DNA of 64,000 nucleotides from Collimonas rhizosphaerae (lineage in GTDB: Bacteria > Pseudomonadota > Gammaproteobacteria > Burkholderiales > Burkholderiaceae_D). Both the position numbers and the translations under genes were made by a program. The notes beneath the pieces are model-generated. The model was not told the DNA's origin. It did no database searches and saw only the letters and a list, made by a program, of their open reading frames with translations. Position 1 is the first letter of the stretch. Each line of letters begins with the position of its first letter. Positions 8,569 to 16,197 of this stretch are shown here, one piece after another. The stretch is from contig NZ_JBANDC010000024.1 of the NCBI RefSeq assembly GCF_038896935.1, forward strand, positions 14,568 through 78,567, given 5' to 3'.

Positions 8569-9315
8569 ATGATTGTCTTGATTACCGGCGCAACCGCTGG
8601 CTTCGGCGCCGAAATGGCACGTAAATTCACCAAGAACGGCCATCGGGTCATCGCTACCGGCCGCCGCAAGGACCGGCTCGACCAACTGGCCGCTGAACTG
8701 GGCGCGGCCGTCCTGCCGATCGTCATGGACGTCACCGACAAGGCTTCGATCAGCAGCGCGCTGGTGGCGCTGCCGCCGGAATGGCAGGAAATCGACGTGC
8801 TGGTCAACAACGCCGGCCTGGCGCTGGGCGTGGAATCGGCGCAGCAAGCCTCGCTGGAAGAATGGGAAACCATGATCGAAACCAATTGCAAGGGCCTGGT
8901 GACCATGACCCGCCTGGTATTGCCCGGCATGGTGGAACGCGGGCGCGGCACCGTCATCAACCTCGGCTCCATCGCCGGCGAATATCCCTATCCGGGCGGC
9001 AACGTGTATGGCGCCACCAAGGCTTTCGTCAAGCAGTTCACGCTGAACCTGCGCGCCGACCTGGTCGGTACCGGCGTGCGCGCAACCGATATCGCGCCGG
9101 GCTTGTGCGGCGGCACCGAATTCTCCAACGTGCGCTACCGCGGCAACGACGAAGCGGCCGCCAAGGTATATGAAGGCACCCAGCCGCTGACGCCAGGCGA
9201 TATCGCCGACACCGCCTACTGGGTCGCGACGCTGCCGCCCCACATCAACATCAACCGCATCGAAATGATGCCGACCTGCCAGGGTTTCGCCGGCATGAGC
9301 ATCAAGCGCAACTGA
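8569..9315 (+). CDS. ydfG: SDR-family NADP-dependent 3-hydroxy acid dehydrogenase, YdfG-like
   Basis: The 248-residue short-chain dehydrogenase has the cofactor loop TGATAGFG, the NNAG motif, the serine of GSIAG and the catalytic YxxxK in YGATK. It follows E. coli YdfG closely in the phrases ATGRR, DVLVNNAGLALG and NINRIEMMP. YdfG acts on 3-hydroxy acids and reduces malonic semialdehyde. The ATG at 8569 has AGGAG eight bases upstream. The much longer open frame to its left is antisense to the receptor gene and is rejected. The tol genes follow, but a functional link is unlikely. Confidence 0.92.
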   Translation: MIVLITGATAGFGAEMARKFTKNGHRVIATGRRKDRLDQLAAELGAAVLPIVMDVTDKASISSALVALPPEWQEIDVLVNNAGLALGVESAQQASLEEWETMIETNCKGLVTMTRLVLPGMVERGRGTVINLGSIAGEYPYPGGNVYGATKAFVKQFTLNLRADLVGTGVRATDIAPGLCGGTEFSNVRYRGNDEAAAKVYEGTQPLTPGDIADTAYWVATLPPHININRIEMMPTCQGFAGMSIKRN

Positions 9316-9404
9316 GCCGCAGGCCAAGCCGAAACGGCTGCAGCGCGCTTCCCGCCTGCAGCCCGTCCTCCTGATTCCCCTCTACGACAGAAGCAAGCCA
9401 GACG

Positions 9405-9869
9405 ATGAGCAACCCGACCTCCGCCCCGCATCCAGACTTCAGCTGGCGCATCCGTGTCTATTACGAAGACACCGATACCGGCGGCGTGGTGTTTTATGCC
9501 AACTACCTGAAATTTTTCGAGCGCGCCCGCACCGAATGGCTGCGCGCGGCCGGCGTCGGCCAGCGCGCGCTGGAGCAGGCCGACGGCGTCATGTTTGTGG
9601 TCAAAAGCACCAGCGTCGACTATCATGCGCCGGCCAAGCTGGACGACGAGCTGCAGCTGACCGTGGTGGTCGAGCGCATCGGCCGCGTGGTGGTCGACTT
9701 CATCCAGCAAGCCTGGCGCCTCGGCGAGGATGGACCAACCTTGCTGGCCACCGGCCGCATCAGCGTGGCCTGCGTGAACGCCGGCAGCTTCCGGCCGCAA
9801 GCCATTCCCAAGCAGGTGCTGCACAAGATCAAGCCCGGCGCCGCTGATTCCGTGCCGGCAGCGGCATAA
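9405..9869 (+). CDS. ybgC: tol-pal associated acyl-CoA thioesterase YbgC
   Basis: This is a hot-dog-fold thioesterase of 154 residues with the family active-site phrase YEDTDTGGVVFYANYLKFFER, which contains the catalytic Asp. YbgC hydrolyses acyl-CoA or acyl-ACP and is nearly always the first gene of the tol-pal cluster. Here 223 bp containing a possible promoter separate it from tolQ. Length is usual. Confidence 0.95.
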   Translation: MSNPTSAPHPDFSWRIRVYYEDTDTGGVVFYANYLKFFERARTEWLRAAGVGQRALEQADGVMFVVKSTSVDYHAPAKLDDELQLTVVVERIGRVVVDFIQQAWRLGEDGPTLLATGRISVACVNAGSFRPQAIPKQVLHKIKPGAADSVPAAA

Positions 9870-10032
9870 AGCTTGCTTTAATGCACTCAGCCAAATAGTT
9901 CGCGGCGGCAACCCTTGAACCTTCCGGCGCCGGGCATGGTCTGAGCAACATTGCAATAAACCCGGGGCCAGAGATAACGTCCGGTAACAATTTCTTCATC
10001 AATTGCTAATTTTGCGGTAAGCACTTTACGAT

Positions 10033-10064
10033 TACAATTCACCGTTTAAGTCTTTTACTTAAAC
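10033..10064 (+). promoter_or_regulatory. possible tolQ promoter with an inverted repeat at the start region
   Basis: A good -10 box TACAAT (10033-10038) is preceded by only a weak -35 (TTGCGG at 10012-10017, 15-bp spacing). Immediately downstream, GTTTAAG (10044-10050) and CTTAAAC (10058-10064) form a perfect 7-bp inverted repeat with a 7-base spacer. It could be an operator over the start site or a leader hairpin. This is a sequence-only proposal. Confidence 0.4.
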
Positions 10065-10092
10065 CTAAGACCATTCCTCAAGACCGCTATCC

Positions 10093-10794
10093 ATGAATGT
10101 CACCCAAGATCTTTCGTTTATTACCCTCATCACCAATGCTTCAGTGTTAGTACAGCTGGTCATGGCGCTGCTGCTGGCAGTCTCCGTGATGAGCTGGACT
10201 TACATTTTCCGCAAGATGTTCGCGATCCGCAGCGCCCGTTCGCAGACCGAGGAATTCGAACGCGCATTCTGGTCCGGCGGCAACCTCGCCACCCTGTACC
10301 AGGACGCCACCTCGAACCGCCGCAAAGGTGCGGGACAAACCGGCGCGCTGGAACGCATTTTCGAAGCCGGCATGGATGAGTTCAACAAGGTCAAGGCTTC
10401 ACTCGGCAACAAGGCCGCAGGCGACTCCGCCGCCATGCTGGACGGCGCCCGGCGCGCCATGCGCGCGGCTTACCAGCGGGAAATGGATGCGCTGGAATCG
10501 CACCTGGCTTTCCTTGCCTCGGTCGGTTCGGTATCGCCTTATGTCGGCCTGTTCGGCACCGTGTGGGGCATCATGAATGCGTTCCGCGGCCTGGCAAACG
10601 TCCAGCAGGCAACGCTGGCAGCGGTTGCGCCCGGCATCGCCGAAGCCTTGATCGCCACTGCGATCGGCCTGTTCGCCGCGATTCCGGCGGTGGTTGCCTA
10701 TAACCGTTTCTCGCATGATGTCGATCGCCTGGCCATCCGCTTCGAGAGCTTCATCGAAGAATTCTCCAACATCTTGCAACGTCAGGCGCGCTAA
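10093..10794 (+). CDS. tolQ: Tol-Pal system proton channel protein TolQ
   Basis: TolQ is the inner-membrane, MotA/ExbB-type component that with TolR converts proton motive force into movement of TolA. The 233-residue protein has an N-terminal transmembrane helix (about residues 17-37), a large cytoplasmic loop, and two conserved C-terminal helices containing SVSPYVGLFGTVWGIMNAF and the AIGLFAAIPAVVAYNRF stretch. Length is typical. Its TAA stop shares one base with the tolR ATG (TAATG), so the two genes are translationally coupled. Confidence 0.97.
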   Translation: MNVTQDLSFITLITNASVLVQLVMALLLAVSVMSWTYIFRKMFAIRSARSQTEEFERAFWSGGNLATLYQDATSNRRKGAGQTGALERIFEAGMDEFNKVKASLGNKAAGDSAAMLDGARRAMRAAYQREMDALESHLAFLASVGSVSPYVGLFGTVWGIMNAFRGLANVQQATLAAVAPGIAEALIATAIGLFAAIPAVVAYNRFSHDVDRLAIRFESFIEEFSNILQRQAR

Positions 10795-11228
10795 TGTCCG
10801 GCCCCTCATCCATGCGCGGCGGCCGCACCCGCAAATTCAAGGCGGACATCAACGTCGTTCCGTACATCGACGTGATGATGGTATTGCTGGTGATTTTCAT
10901 GGTGTCGGCGCCGCTGACCAACCCGAGCGTGATCAATTTGCCGAATGCGGCGAAATCGGCGACGCCGCCGACCGAATACATCGAGATCACCCTCAAGCCC
11001 GGCGACCTGACCAGCGTCCGCATCAACGGCCAGAAAAGCGGCACCAGCAAGGCCGAGAGCGTGCCCAGGAACGGCTTGAAGCAAAAGCTGCAGCTCTTGC
11101 ATGCCGACAAACCCGACATGCCGGTGATGATTTCGGCCGACAAGGATATTAAATACGACGAAGTGATCAAGGTCATTTCGGAAGCCAAGATGCTTGGCAT
11201 TAACCGCGTCGGACTGGCGACAAAGTGA
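10794..11228 (+). CDS. tolR: Tol-Pal system protein TolR
   Basis: TolR is the ExbD/MotB-like partner of TolQ. The 144-residue protein has a short cytoplasmic tail, then a single transmembrane helix with the proton-carrying Asp in VVPYIDVMMVLLVIFMVSAPL. A periplasmic domain follows, ending in the conserved KMLGINRVGLATK-like segment. It overlaps tolQ by one base and is followed directly by tolA. Confidence 0.97.
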   Translation: MSGPSSMRGGRTRKFKADINVVPYIDVMMVLLVIFMVSAPLTNPSVINLPNAAKSATPPTEYIEITLKPGDLTSVRINGQKSGTSKAESVPRNGLKQKLQLLHADKPDMPVMISADKDIKYDEVIKVISEAKMLGINRVGLATK

Positions 11229-11238
11229 CGATCTGGTT

Positions 11239-12165
11239 ATGACAGGCAACTCCCCGTATTCCGTACCAAAAGAACCCGGCAGCATACGCGCCATCTTGCT
11301 TGCAGCGGCGGTGCACGCCGCCCTGTTTGCCTTCCTCTGGTTCGGCATCCACTGGCAAAGCACGCAGCCGATAGCGGTCGAGGCTGAAATCTGGGATCCA
11401 CAGATCAAGGACGCCGCGCCGACGCCGCCGGAACCCGTGCCGCAGCCGACGCCAGAGCCGAAGCCGGAACCTGTGATCCAGGAAACCACGCCGCCGAAGG
11501 TGGTGGCGCCGCCATTGCCGGACCCGGAAATCGCGCTGGAACAGGAAAAGAAACGCAAAGAGCAGGAACGCAAGGACCTGCAGCGCCAGGAAGAACTGGA
11601 AAAGCAGAAGAAATTGCAAAAACAGCAAGCCGAGGATGAGCTCAAGGACAAGCTGAAGGCTGAAGCCGAGCAAAAAGCCGCCAAGGACAAGGCCGCGGCA
11701 CAGGAAAAGCAGAAGCTGGATACTGCCAAAAAGGCTGAAGCCGATGCCAAGAAGAAGCAGGCAGCAACCGAGGCCGCCGCCGAAACCAAGCGTCGCAGCG
11801 ATGAAATGAAGCGCATGCTGGGCCAGGCCGTGGGCAACGGCGCTGCCAACAGCACCGGCACCGCAGCTCAGTCGCAAGGGCCGCGCGGCGATCCCGGCTA
11901 TGCGCAAAAGGTCGCCAGCAAGATCAAGTCGAACATCATCTTTAATGTGCCCGAAGGGCTGGCTGGAAACCCGGCAGCGGAATTTGATGTCCAACTGCTA
12001 CCGGACGGTTCGGTAGCAAGCGTACGCCTCAGGAAACCGTCGGGGGTGTCCGGTTTCGACGAGGCGGTCAAACGAGCGATTGAGAAATCGGCGCCTTATC
12101 CAAAAGACAAAACGGGTTCTGTACCGTCCAGCTTCATCGGAACCCATAAACCGAAAGATCAGTAA
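11239..12165 (+). CDS. tolA: Tol-Pal system protein TolA
   Basis: TolA spans the periplasm from its inner-membrane anchor to Pal and TolB. I start at the ATG of MTGNSPYS (308 residues); an in-frame upstream start would overlap tolR. One transmembrane helix lies at about residues 15-35. It is followed by a proline-rich stretch (TPPEPVPQPTPEPKPEP), a long Lys/Glu/Ala/Gln-rich helical region (about 95-200) and a globular C-terminal domain of the TonB/TolA type with VQLLPDGSVASVRLRKPSG. The architecture is complete for the family. Confidence 0.95.
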   Translation: MTGNSPYSVPKEPGSIRAILLAAAVHAALFAFLWFGIHWQSTQPIAVEAEIWDPQIKDAAPTPPEPVPQPTPEPKPEPVIQETTPPKVVAPPLPDPEIALEQEKKRKEQERKDLQRQEELEKQKKLQKQQAEDELKDKLKAEAEQKAAKDKAAAQEKQKLDTAKKAEADAKKKQAATEAAAETKRRSDEMKRMLGQAVGNGAANSTGTAAQSQGPRGDPGYAQKVASKIKSNIIFNVPEGLAGNPAAEFDVQLLPDGSVASVRLRKPSGVSGFDEAVKRAIEKSAPYPKDKTGSVPSSFIGTHKPKDQ

Positions 12166-12168
12166 GCC

Positions 12169-13452
12169 ATGAAAAACAAACTGCACCAGATATTCGCGGT
12201 CATCGGGCTAGCGCTTAGCGCGCTGGTATTCAGCGCTCCGGTGAATGCTCAATTGCGTATCGAAACCTCCGGCGTCGGCGCTACCCAGATTCCGATCGCG
12301 ATTGCCGGTTTCAGCAACGAAGACCTGGCGCCGCAACAGGTGACCGCCATCATCAAGGCCGACCTGGCGCGCAGCGGATTTTTCAAGATCATCGATACCG
12401 GCGACGTCATCTCCGAAGCGACCCAGGTCAACCTGGGCGACTGGAAAGCGCGCGGCGCCGACGCCTTGGTGGTCGGCAGCGTGCAGCGCCTGGCCGATGG
12501 CCGTTTCGATGTCCGCTACCGTCTGATGGACACCGTCAAATCGGCCCAGCTGTCGGCCCTGGCGATGGCCGCCGCGCCACAGTACACGCGGGTTACCGCC
12601 CACAAGATCGCCGACGACATCTATGAAAAACTGATCGGTGCGCGCGGCGCCTTCGCTACCCGCATCGCCTACATCATCAAGGCCGGCAAGGAATACCGGC
12701 TGGAAGTCGCCGACTCCGACGGCGAAGGCACGCAGGTCGCGCTGCGCTCCAACGAACCGATCATTTCGCCGGCCTGGTCGCCAGACGGCACCAAGGTTGC
12801 GTATGTTTCGTTCGAAGCCAAGAAACCGGTGGTCTATGTGCAGAACCTGATCACCAAGCAGCGCATCGTGGTGGCCAACTACAAGGGCAGCAATTCGGCG
12901 CCGTCGTGGTCGCCTGACGGCAGCAAGCTGGCGATTGCACTGGCGCGCGACGGCCTGACCCAGGTCTACGTGGTGAACTCCGACGGCGGCGGCTTGCGGC
13001 GCCTGACCCAGACCAACGGCATCGACACCGAGCCGCAGTTTTCGGCCGACGGCCAGAACATCTATTTCACCAGCGACCGCAGCGGCGGCCCGCAAATCTA
13101 CAAGATGAGCGCCAACGGCGGCGACGCCCAGCGCGTGACCTTCGGCGGCACCTACAACATCAGCCCGCGCATTTCGCCCGACGGCAAGACGCTGGCTTAT
13201 ATTTCGCAGCGCGGCGGCCGCTTCCAGCTGTATGCGCTGGACCTGACCAACGGCCAGGAACAGCGCTTGTCGGATACGGTCAAGGATGAATCGCCGAGTT
13301 TTTCGCCGAACGGCAAATACATCATGTACGCCACCGAATCGGGCCGCCGCGGCTCGCTGGCAGTGGTCTCGGTTGACGGCCGCGTAAAACAGCGCTTAAC
13401 TATGCAAGCTGGCGACATACGGGAGCCTACTTGGGGTCCTTTCATGAAATAA
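12169..13452 (+). CDS. tolB: Tol-Pal system periplasmic beta-propeller TolB
   Basis: The 427-residue protein has a signal peptide ending near APVNAQ and an N-terminal alpha/beta domain (about 25-165). A six-bladed propeller follows, with repeated phrases such as PAWSPDG, PSWSPDG, PQFSADG, PRISPDG and PSFSPNG. TolB binds Pal and the TolA C-terminus in the periplasm. It starts three bases after the tolA stop. Length and order are standard. Confidence 0.97.
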   Translation: MKNKLHQIFAVIGLALSALVFSAPVNAQLRIETSGVGATQIPIAIAGFSNEDLAPQQVTAIIKADLARSGFFKIIDTGDVISEATQVNLGDWKARGADALVVGSVQRLADGRFDVRYRLMDTVKSAQLSALAMAAAPQYTRVTAHKIADDIYEKLIGARGAFATRIAYIIKAGKEYRLEVADSDGEGTQVALRSNEPIISPAWSPDGTKVAYVSFEAKKPVVYVQNLITKQRIVVANYKGSNSAPSWSPDGSKLAIALARDGLTQVYVVNSDGGGLRRLTQTNGIDTEPQFSADGQNIYFTSDRSGGPQIYKMSANGGDAQRVTFGGTYNISPRISPDGKTLAYISQRGGRFQLYALDLTNGQEQRLSDTVKDESPSFSPNGKYIMYATESGRRGSLAVVSVDGRVKQRLTMQAGDIREPTWGPFMK

Positions 13453-13503
13453 TCACGTAGTTACTTTGAATCGACGTTCGTTTCCCACTCTGGAGAATTA
13501 AAA

Positions 13504-14022
13504 ATGCTAAATATCAGAAACTTTGCCCTCGTCATTGCCAGCGCCATCCTGCTGGCCGCTTGCTCGTCCCCTGTCAAGCTGGACGACAAGGCAGTCCCGG
13601 TCGTCGACAGCGGCGCTACCGGCGCTGATACCCGTTCCGTCAATACGGTTGACGCCGGCTCCAGCGATCCGCTGAACCAGCCAGGCGGCATCCTCTCCAA
13701 GCGCAGCATCTACTTTGACTTCGACAGCTACATCGTCAAGGACGAGTTCAAGTCCGTGGTCGAAGCGCACGCCCAGTACCTGAACAGCCACAAGAACCGC
13801 AAGATCATCATCCAAGGCAATACCGATGACCGCGGCGGCCGCGAATACAACCTGGCGCTGGGACAAAAACGTGCCGAGGCAGTGCGCAAGGCATTGGTAT
13901 TGCTGGGCGTATCGGATACCCAGGTCGAAGCAGTTTCGCTGGGCAAGGAAAAACCTAAGGCTCTCGGCAGCGACGAAGCGTCCTACGCTGAAAACCGCCG
14001 TTCCGACATCGTTTATCAATAA
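13504..14022 (+). CDS. pal: peptidoglycan-associated outer membrane lipoprotein Pal
   Basis: The 172-residue lipoprotein has the lipobox LLAAC (lipid-bearing Cys20) and a C-terminal OmpA-like peptidoglycan-binding domain. Recognisable phrases are YFDFDSYIVKDEF, GNTDDRGGREYNLALGQKRA and YAENRRSDIVYQ. It anchors the outer membrane to the cell wall. A GGAG ribosome-binding site precedes the ATG, and its TAA stop overlaps the next ATG (TAATG). Confidence 0.97.
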   Translation: MLNIRNFALVIASAILLAACSSPVKLDDKAVPVVDSGATGADTRSVNTVDAGSSDPLNQPGGILSKRSIYFDFDSYIVKDEFKSVVEAHAQYLNSHKNRKIIIQGNTDDRGGREYNLALGQKRAEAVRKALVLLGVSDTQVEAVSLGKEKPKALGSDEASYAENRRSDIVYQ

Positions 14023-14771
14023 TGATGCGGACGTTCTTCAAAGCCACGATGACTGCGGCCATGCTGGCCGCGGTTTTTTCCGCTCCGACCGCCCGCGCCG
14101 GGCTGTTTGACGACGATGAAGCACGTCGGGCGATTTTGGATATACGCAGCAAGATCGATGCGGTGAATGCCAGGGTCGACACCAAGGCAGACAAGACCAG
14201 CTCCTTGAGCCTGTCCGACCAGAATGAACACCTGAACCAGGAAATCGCCAAGCTGCGCGGACAGATCGAAGTCCTGACCAACGAGCTGGCCAATACCCAG
14301 CAGCGCCAGAAAGATTTCTACGTCGACCTCGATACCCGCTTGCGCAAGCTGGAGCCGCAAAAGGTCAGCGTCGACGGCCAGGAAGTCAGCATCGGCGCCA
14401 ACGACCAGAAAGCCTACGATGCAGCGCTGGCGACCTTCAAGGCCGGCGACTATAAAACCGCGGCAACGGCGTTTTCGAATTTCATACGGTCCAGCCCCGA
14501 TTCAGGCCTGGCGCCGTCAGCGCAGTACTGGCTGGGCAACGCCTATTACGCCCTGCGCGACTACAAGAATGCGATTGCGGCACAGCAAGTGGTTGTCACC
14601 AAATATGCCGACAATCCCAAGGCCGCCGATGCACTGTTGAATATCTCCAGCAGCTATACCGAGCTGAAGAACAAGCCACAGTCCAAGCGCGCACTGGAAC
14701 AGCTGCTGTCGCAGTATCCGAACACGCCGGCAGCCCAGACTGCAAAGGAACGGCTGTCCACGCTGAAGTGA
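14022..14771 (+). CDS. cpoB: cell division coordinator CpoB (YbgF)
   Basis: CpoB coordinates Tol activity with septal peptidoglycan synthesis. The 249-residue periplasmic protein has a signal peptide (cut near TARAG), an N-terminal coiled coil (about residues 30-105) and C-terminal TPR repeats with AQYWLGNAYYALRDYKNAI and ADALLNISSSYTELK. It is translationally coupled to pal and ends the tol operon. A 12-bp inverted repeat follows 35 bp after the stop. Confidence 0.95.
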   Translation: MMRTFFKATMTAAMLAAVFSAPTARAGLFDDDEARRAILDIRSKIDAVNARVDTKADKTSSLSLSDQNEHLNQEIAKLRGQIEVLTNELANTQQRQKDFYVDLDTRLRKLEPQKVSVDGQEVSIGANDQKAYDAALATFKAGDYKTAATAFSNFIRSSPDSGLAPSAQYWLGNAYYALRDYKNAIAAQQVVVTKYADNPKAADALLNISSSYTELKNKPQSKRALEQLLSQYPNTPAAQTAKERLSTLK

Positions 14772-14805
14772 GCGGCAAAATTTAATTTTGTGGATTGTGC
14801 AAATA

Positions 14806-14841
14806 AAAGTGCATATGGGTTTGACAGCTCATATGCACTTT
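14806..14841. repeat. perfect 12-bp inverted repeat spanning the tRNA-Lys -35 box
   Basis: AAAGTGCATATG (14806-14817) and CATATGCACTTT (14830-14841) are perfect complements around a 12-base centre that contains TTGACA, the -35 box of the tRNA-Lys promoter. The AT-rich stem followed by TTT could also end cpoB transcripts. Alternatively it could be an operator over the tRNA promoter. Confidence 0.75.
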
Positions 14842-14850
14842 ACATATAAT
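14821..14850 (+). promoter_or_regulatory. sigma70 promoter of tRNA-Lys
   Basis: The consensus -35 TTGACA (14821-14826) and consensus -10 TATAAT (14845-14850) are 18 bp apart. The mature tRNA begins 12 bases after the -10 box, so the 5' leader is very short. Confidence 0.88.
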
Positions 14851-14861
14851 AGCGGTCTTTC

Positions 14862-14937
14862 GGGTCGTTAGCTCAGCTGGTAGAGCAGCGGACTTTTAAT
14901 CCGTTGGTCGCAGGTTCGAATCCCGCACGGCCTACCA
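14862..14937 (+). tRNA. tRNA-Lys (anticodon TTT)
   Basis: The 76-nt gene folds into a cloverleaf. The acceptor stem GGGTCGT pairs with ACGGCCT through two G-T wobbles. The D-arm contains TAGCTCAGCTGGTAGAGCA, the anticodon loop is CTTTTAA with anticodon TTT, and the T-arm contains GGTTCGAATC. The 3' CCA is encoded at 14935-14937. It has its own strong promoter and terminator and sits at the left edge of the lower-GC lectin segment. Confidence 0.98.
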
Positions 14938-14955
14938 CGAATAAGCAGTACAGAT

Positions 14956-14986
14956 AAGGCTCCCAGCAATGGGGGCCTTTTTCTTT
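14956..14986 (+). terminator. Rho-independent terminator after tRNA-Lys
   Basis: AAGGCTCCC (14956-14964) pairs with GGGGGCCTT (14971-14979) across a 6-base loop, followed by a T-rich run to 14986. Confidence 0.88.
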
Positions 14987-15072
14987 GCCGCCCACTCAGT
15001 TCCGCAAAATTCGAATTGGCAAGATCATTACTGCTCTATTCGCTGTGTTCGATTTGGCTGTTTTGAATGAAG

Positions 15073-15123
15073 AATCAGCTCCTTGCCCAGAGTAATTTAC
15101 GGGCTAAAGAGCTGATTTTATTT
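15073..15123. terminator. long stem-loop between tRNA-Lys and the lectin gene
   Basis: AATCAGCTC (15073-15081) pairs with GAGCTGATT (15109-15117). Inner TTGCCC/GGGC-TAA pairing has one bulge, and a T-rich TTTTATTT follows on the plus strand. It lies 120 bp past the lectin stop, where it could end lectin transcripts, although the T-run is better on the plus strand. The remaining bases from 14987 to 15239 show no credible gene. Confidence 0.5.
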
Positions 15124-15239
15124 ATAGGCAAAAAACAGGTCAGCAACGAACGTCATTGGAGCCATTGCAAGACCCGGCTCTCGCCTATTGTCGATGAGCG
15201 CGCGGAATTTGATTTGTTTCGCGCTTCATTGGCACAAAA

Positions 15240-15512
15240 CTAGCCGGTGTAGGCGCCCTTGTACCAACCCTCGCCATCCCAGCACCACTCGGTCGTTTGG
15301 CTACCAGTGGTTGCATAGACGCGGATATGGATGGTGCTTCCGTTCAACCAGCTGGTTGCAGAGGCATTTTCACCTGGTTGCTTAAAGGCGCCTGTGTACC
15401 ACCCCTTCGATCCGTCGTAGCAACGTTCAGAGATCGTAGAGCCATTGGACGTATAAACACGGATCGACGGCGAGCTGGTTCCCCATGAAACGGCGGCAGT
15501 TTGAGTTGACAT
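15240..15512 (-). CDS. fucose-binding lectin of the RSL type
   Basis: The 90-residue protein consists of two tandem propeller-blade repeats: PSIRVYTSNGSTISERCYDG...GWYTGAF and HIRVYATTGSQTTEWCWDG...GWYKGAY. This is the architecture of the Ralstonia solanacearum L-fucose lectin RSL, also about 90 residues, which trimerises into a six-bladed propeller with sites within and between chains. The sugar-contacting Arg and Glu (IRVY; SER and TEW) are present in both repeats. One stacking aromatic is Tyr (CYDG) where the other repeat has Trp (CWDG). There is no signal peptide, as in RSL. AGGAG precedes the ATG by eight bases. It is a lone gene in a lower-GC segment next to tRNA-Lys. Confidence 0.92.
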   Translation of the reverse strand: MSTQTAAVSWGTSSPSIRVYTSNGSTISERCYDGSKGWYTGAFKQPGENASATSWLNGSTIHIRVYATTGSQTTEWCWDGEGWYKGAYTG

Positions 15513-15630
15513 TTTTAAACTCCTAGAATGAGTTGAGTAAAGTGACGAACTAAAACACTTCAGTGATCACGACATACGCGTCACTGTGATGGTGCTCATT
15601 CAGAGTAGCAAGCGACTAGCGAAATAAATA

Positions 15631-15656
15631 CCTGTCAATTTTCCCTGTCAATTTTC
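15631..15656. repeat. 13-bp tandem direct repeat
   Basis: CCTGTCAATTTTC occurs twice back to back (15631-15643 and 15644-15656), with no mismatch. It lies 120 bp upstream of the lectin start, and each copy presents TTGACAGG on the lectin strand. Confidence 0.85.
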
Positions 15657-15711
15657 GCAGCCGGCAGATGCAGGCGTAATCTTGCGAGCACTGGATCCGG
15701 CGTCAATGCAG

Positions 15712-15745
15712 TTTGGCTGGATGAGAAATTTGGTTGGATGAGAAA
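15712..15745. repeat. 17-bp tandem direct repeat
   Basis: TTTGGCTGGATGAGAAA (15712-15728) is followed directly by TTTGGTTGGATGAGAAA (15729-15745). One mismatch in 17. Confidence 0.85.
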
Positions 15746-15771
15746 TGATGAGTCATCAAATTTCCACGATG

Positions 15772-15818
15772 AACGCTTCAGCGGAAAAACATACAATACG
15801 AAACGCTCAACCGGAAAA
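15772..15818. repeat. 17-bp imperfect direct repeat, 30-bp period
   Basis: AACGCTTCAGCGGAAAA (15772-15788) and AACGCTCAACCGGAAAA (15802-15818) match at 14 of 17 positions. They are offset by 30 bp, about three helical turns. Confidence 0.6.
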
Positions 15819-16197
15819 TGCAGGTGGCTTTTTTGTTTTGTCCTGCCGATTTTTACATGCGGCAAGGCCCCTCTCCCCCTTTGCGAATTTCATCATCCGG
15901 CTACGTATTTGTCGCCAATAATTTATACTTGGCCATCCATTTTCGAATTTTATGTTGCAATGCCGATTTCCCTGTCTTCAAGACGTTTGCAATAATCAGC
16001 CCGTCATCCCGTGAACCGCATGAACAAAGGCATTTCCGTAATGATCGATAAATTCGAACATACACCCCTATTTTTTCCGTTTTTCTTTTGATTTGGCAAC
16101 GCGCATACTTCTTCCAGTTGCTTCAACACTGCATCCGCCGCAATCATTCTTCATGGTGAAAAATGGGGCCGCCTGCAGTCATTGACGGAGAAAAACC

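Larger units (their letters stand above)
15513..16197. other. lower-GC intergenic region between the lectin and pirin genes
   Basis: These 685 bases hold no open frame with convincing codon use or a ribosome-binding site. The longest frame, on the minus strand at 15635-15865, looks accidental. The composition is clearly poorer in GC than the flanking genes. It contains three sets of short degenerate direct repeats (15631-15818) and must hold the lectin promoter, which I could not place with confidence. Confidence 0.6.

Noticed and set aside
7585..9315. A 576-residue version of the YdfG-like dehydrogenase
   Set aside because: The added N-terminal part is antisense to the TonB receptor gene; the ATG at 8569 has a good ribosome-binding site and the correct family start.
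15631..15818. CRISPR-like array
   Set aside because: Each repeat occurs only twice, the units differ from each other, and there are no spacers of regular size.
15635..15865. A 76-residue minus-strand frame upstream of the lectin
   Set aside because: It overlaps the tandem repeats, has no ribosome-binding site and no recognisable domain.
14920..16197. A duplicated tRNA-Lys 3' end (attachment site) bounding the lectin segment
   Set aside because: No second copy of the T-arm/acceptor sequence was found between the tRNA and the pirin gene, and there is no integrase. Integration remains only a hypothesis.
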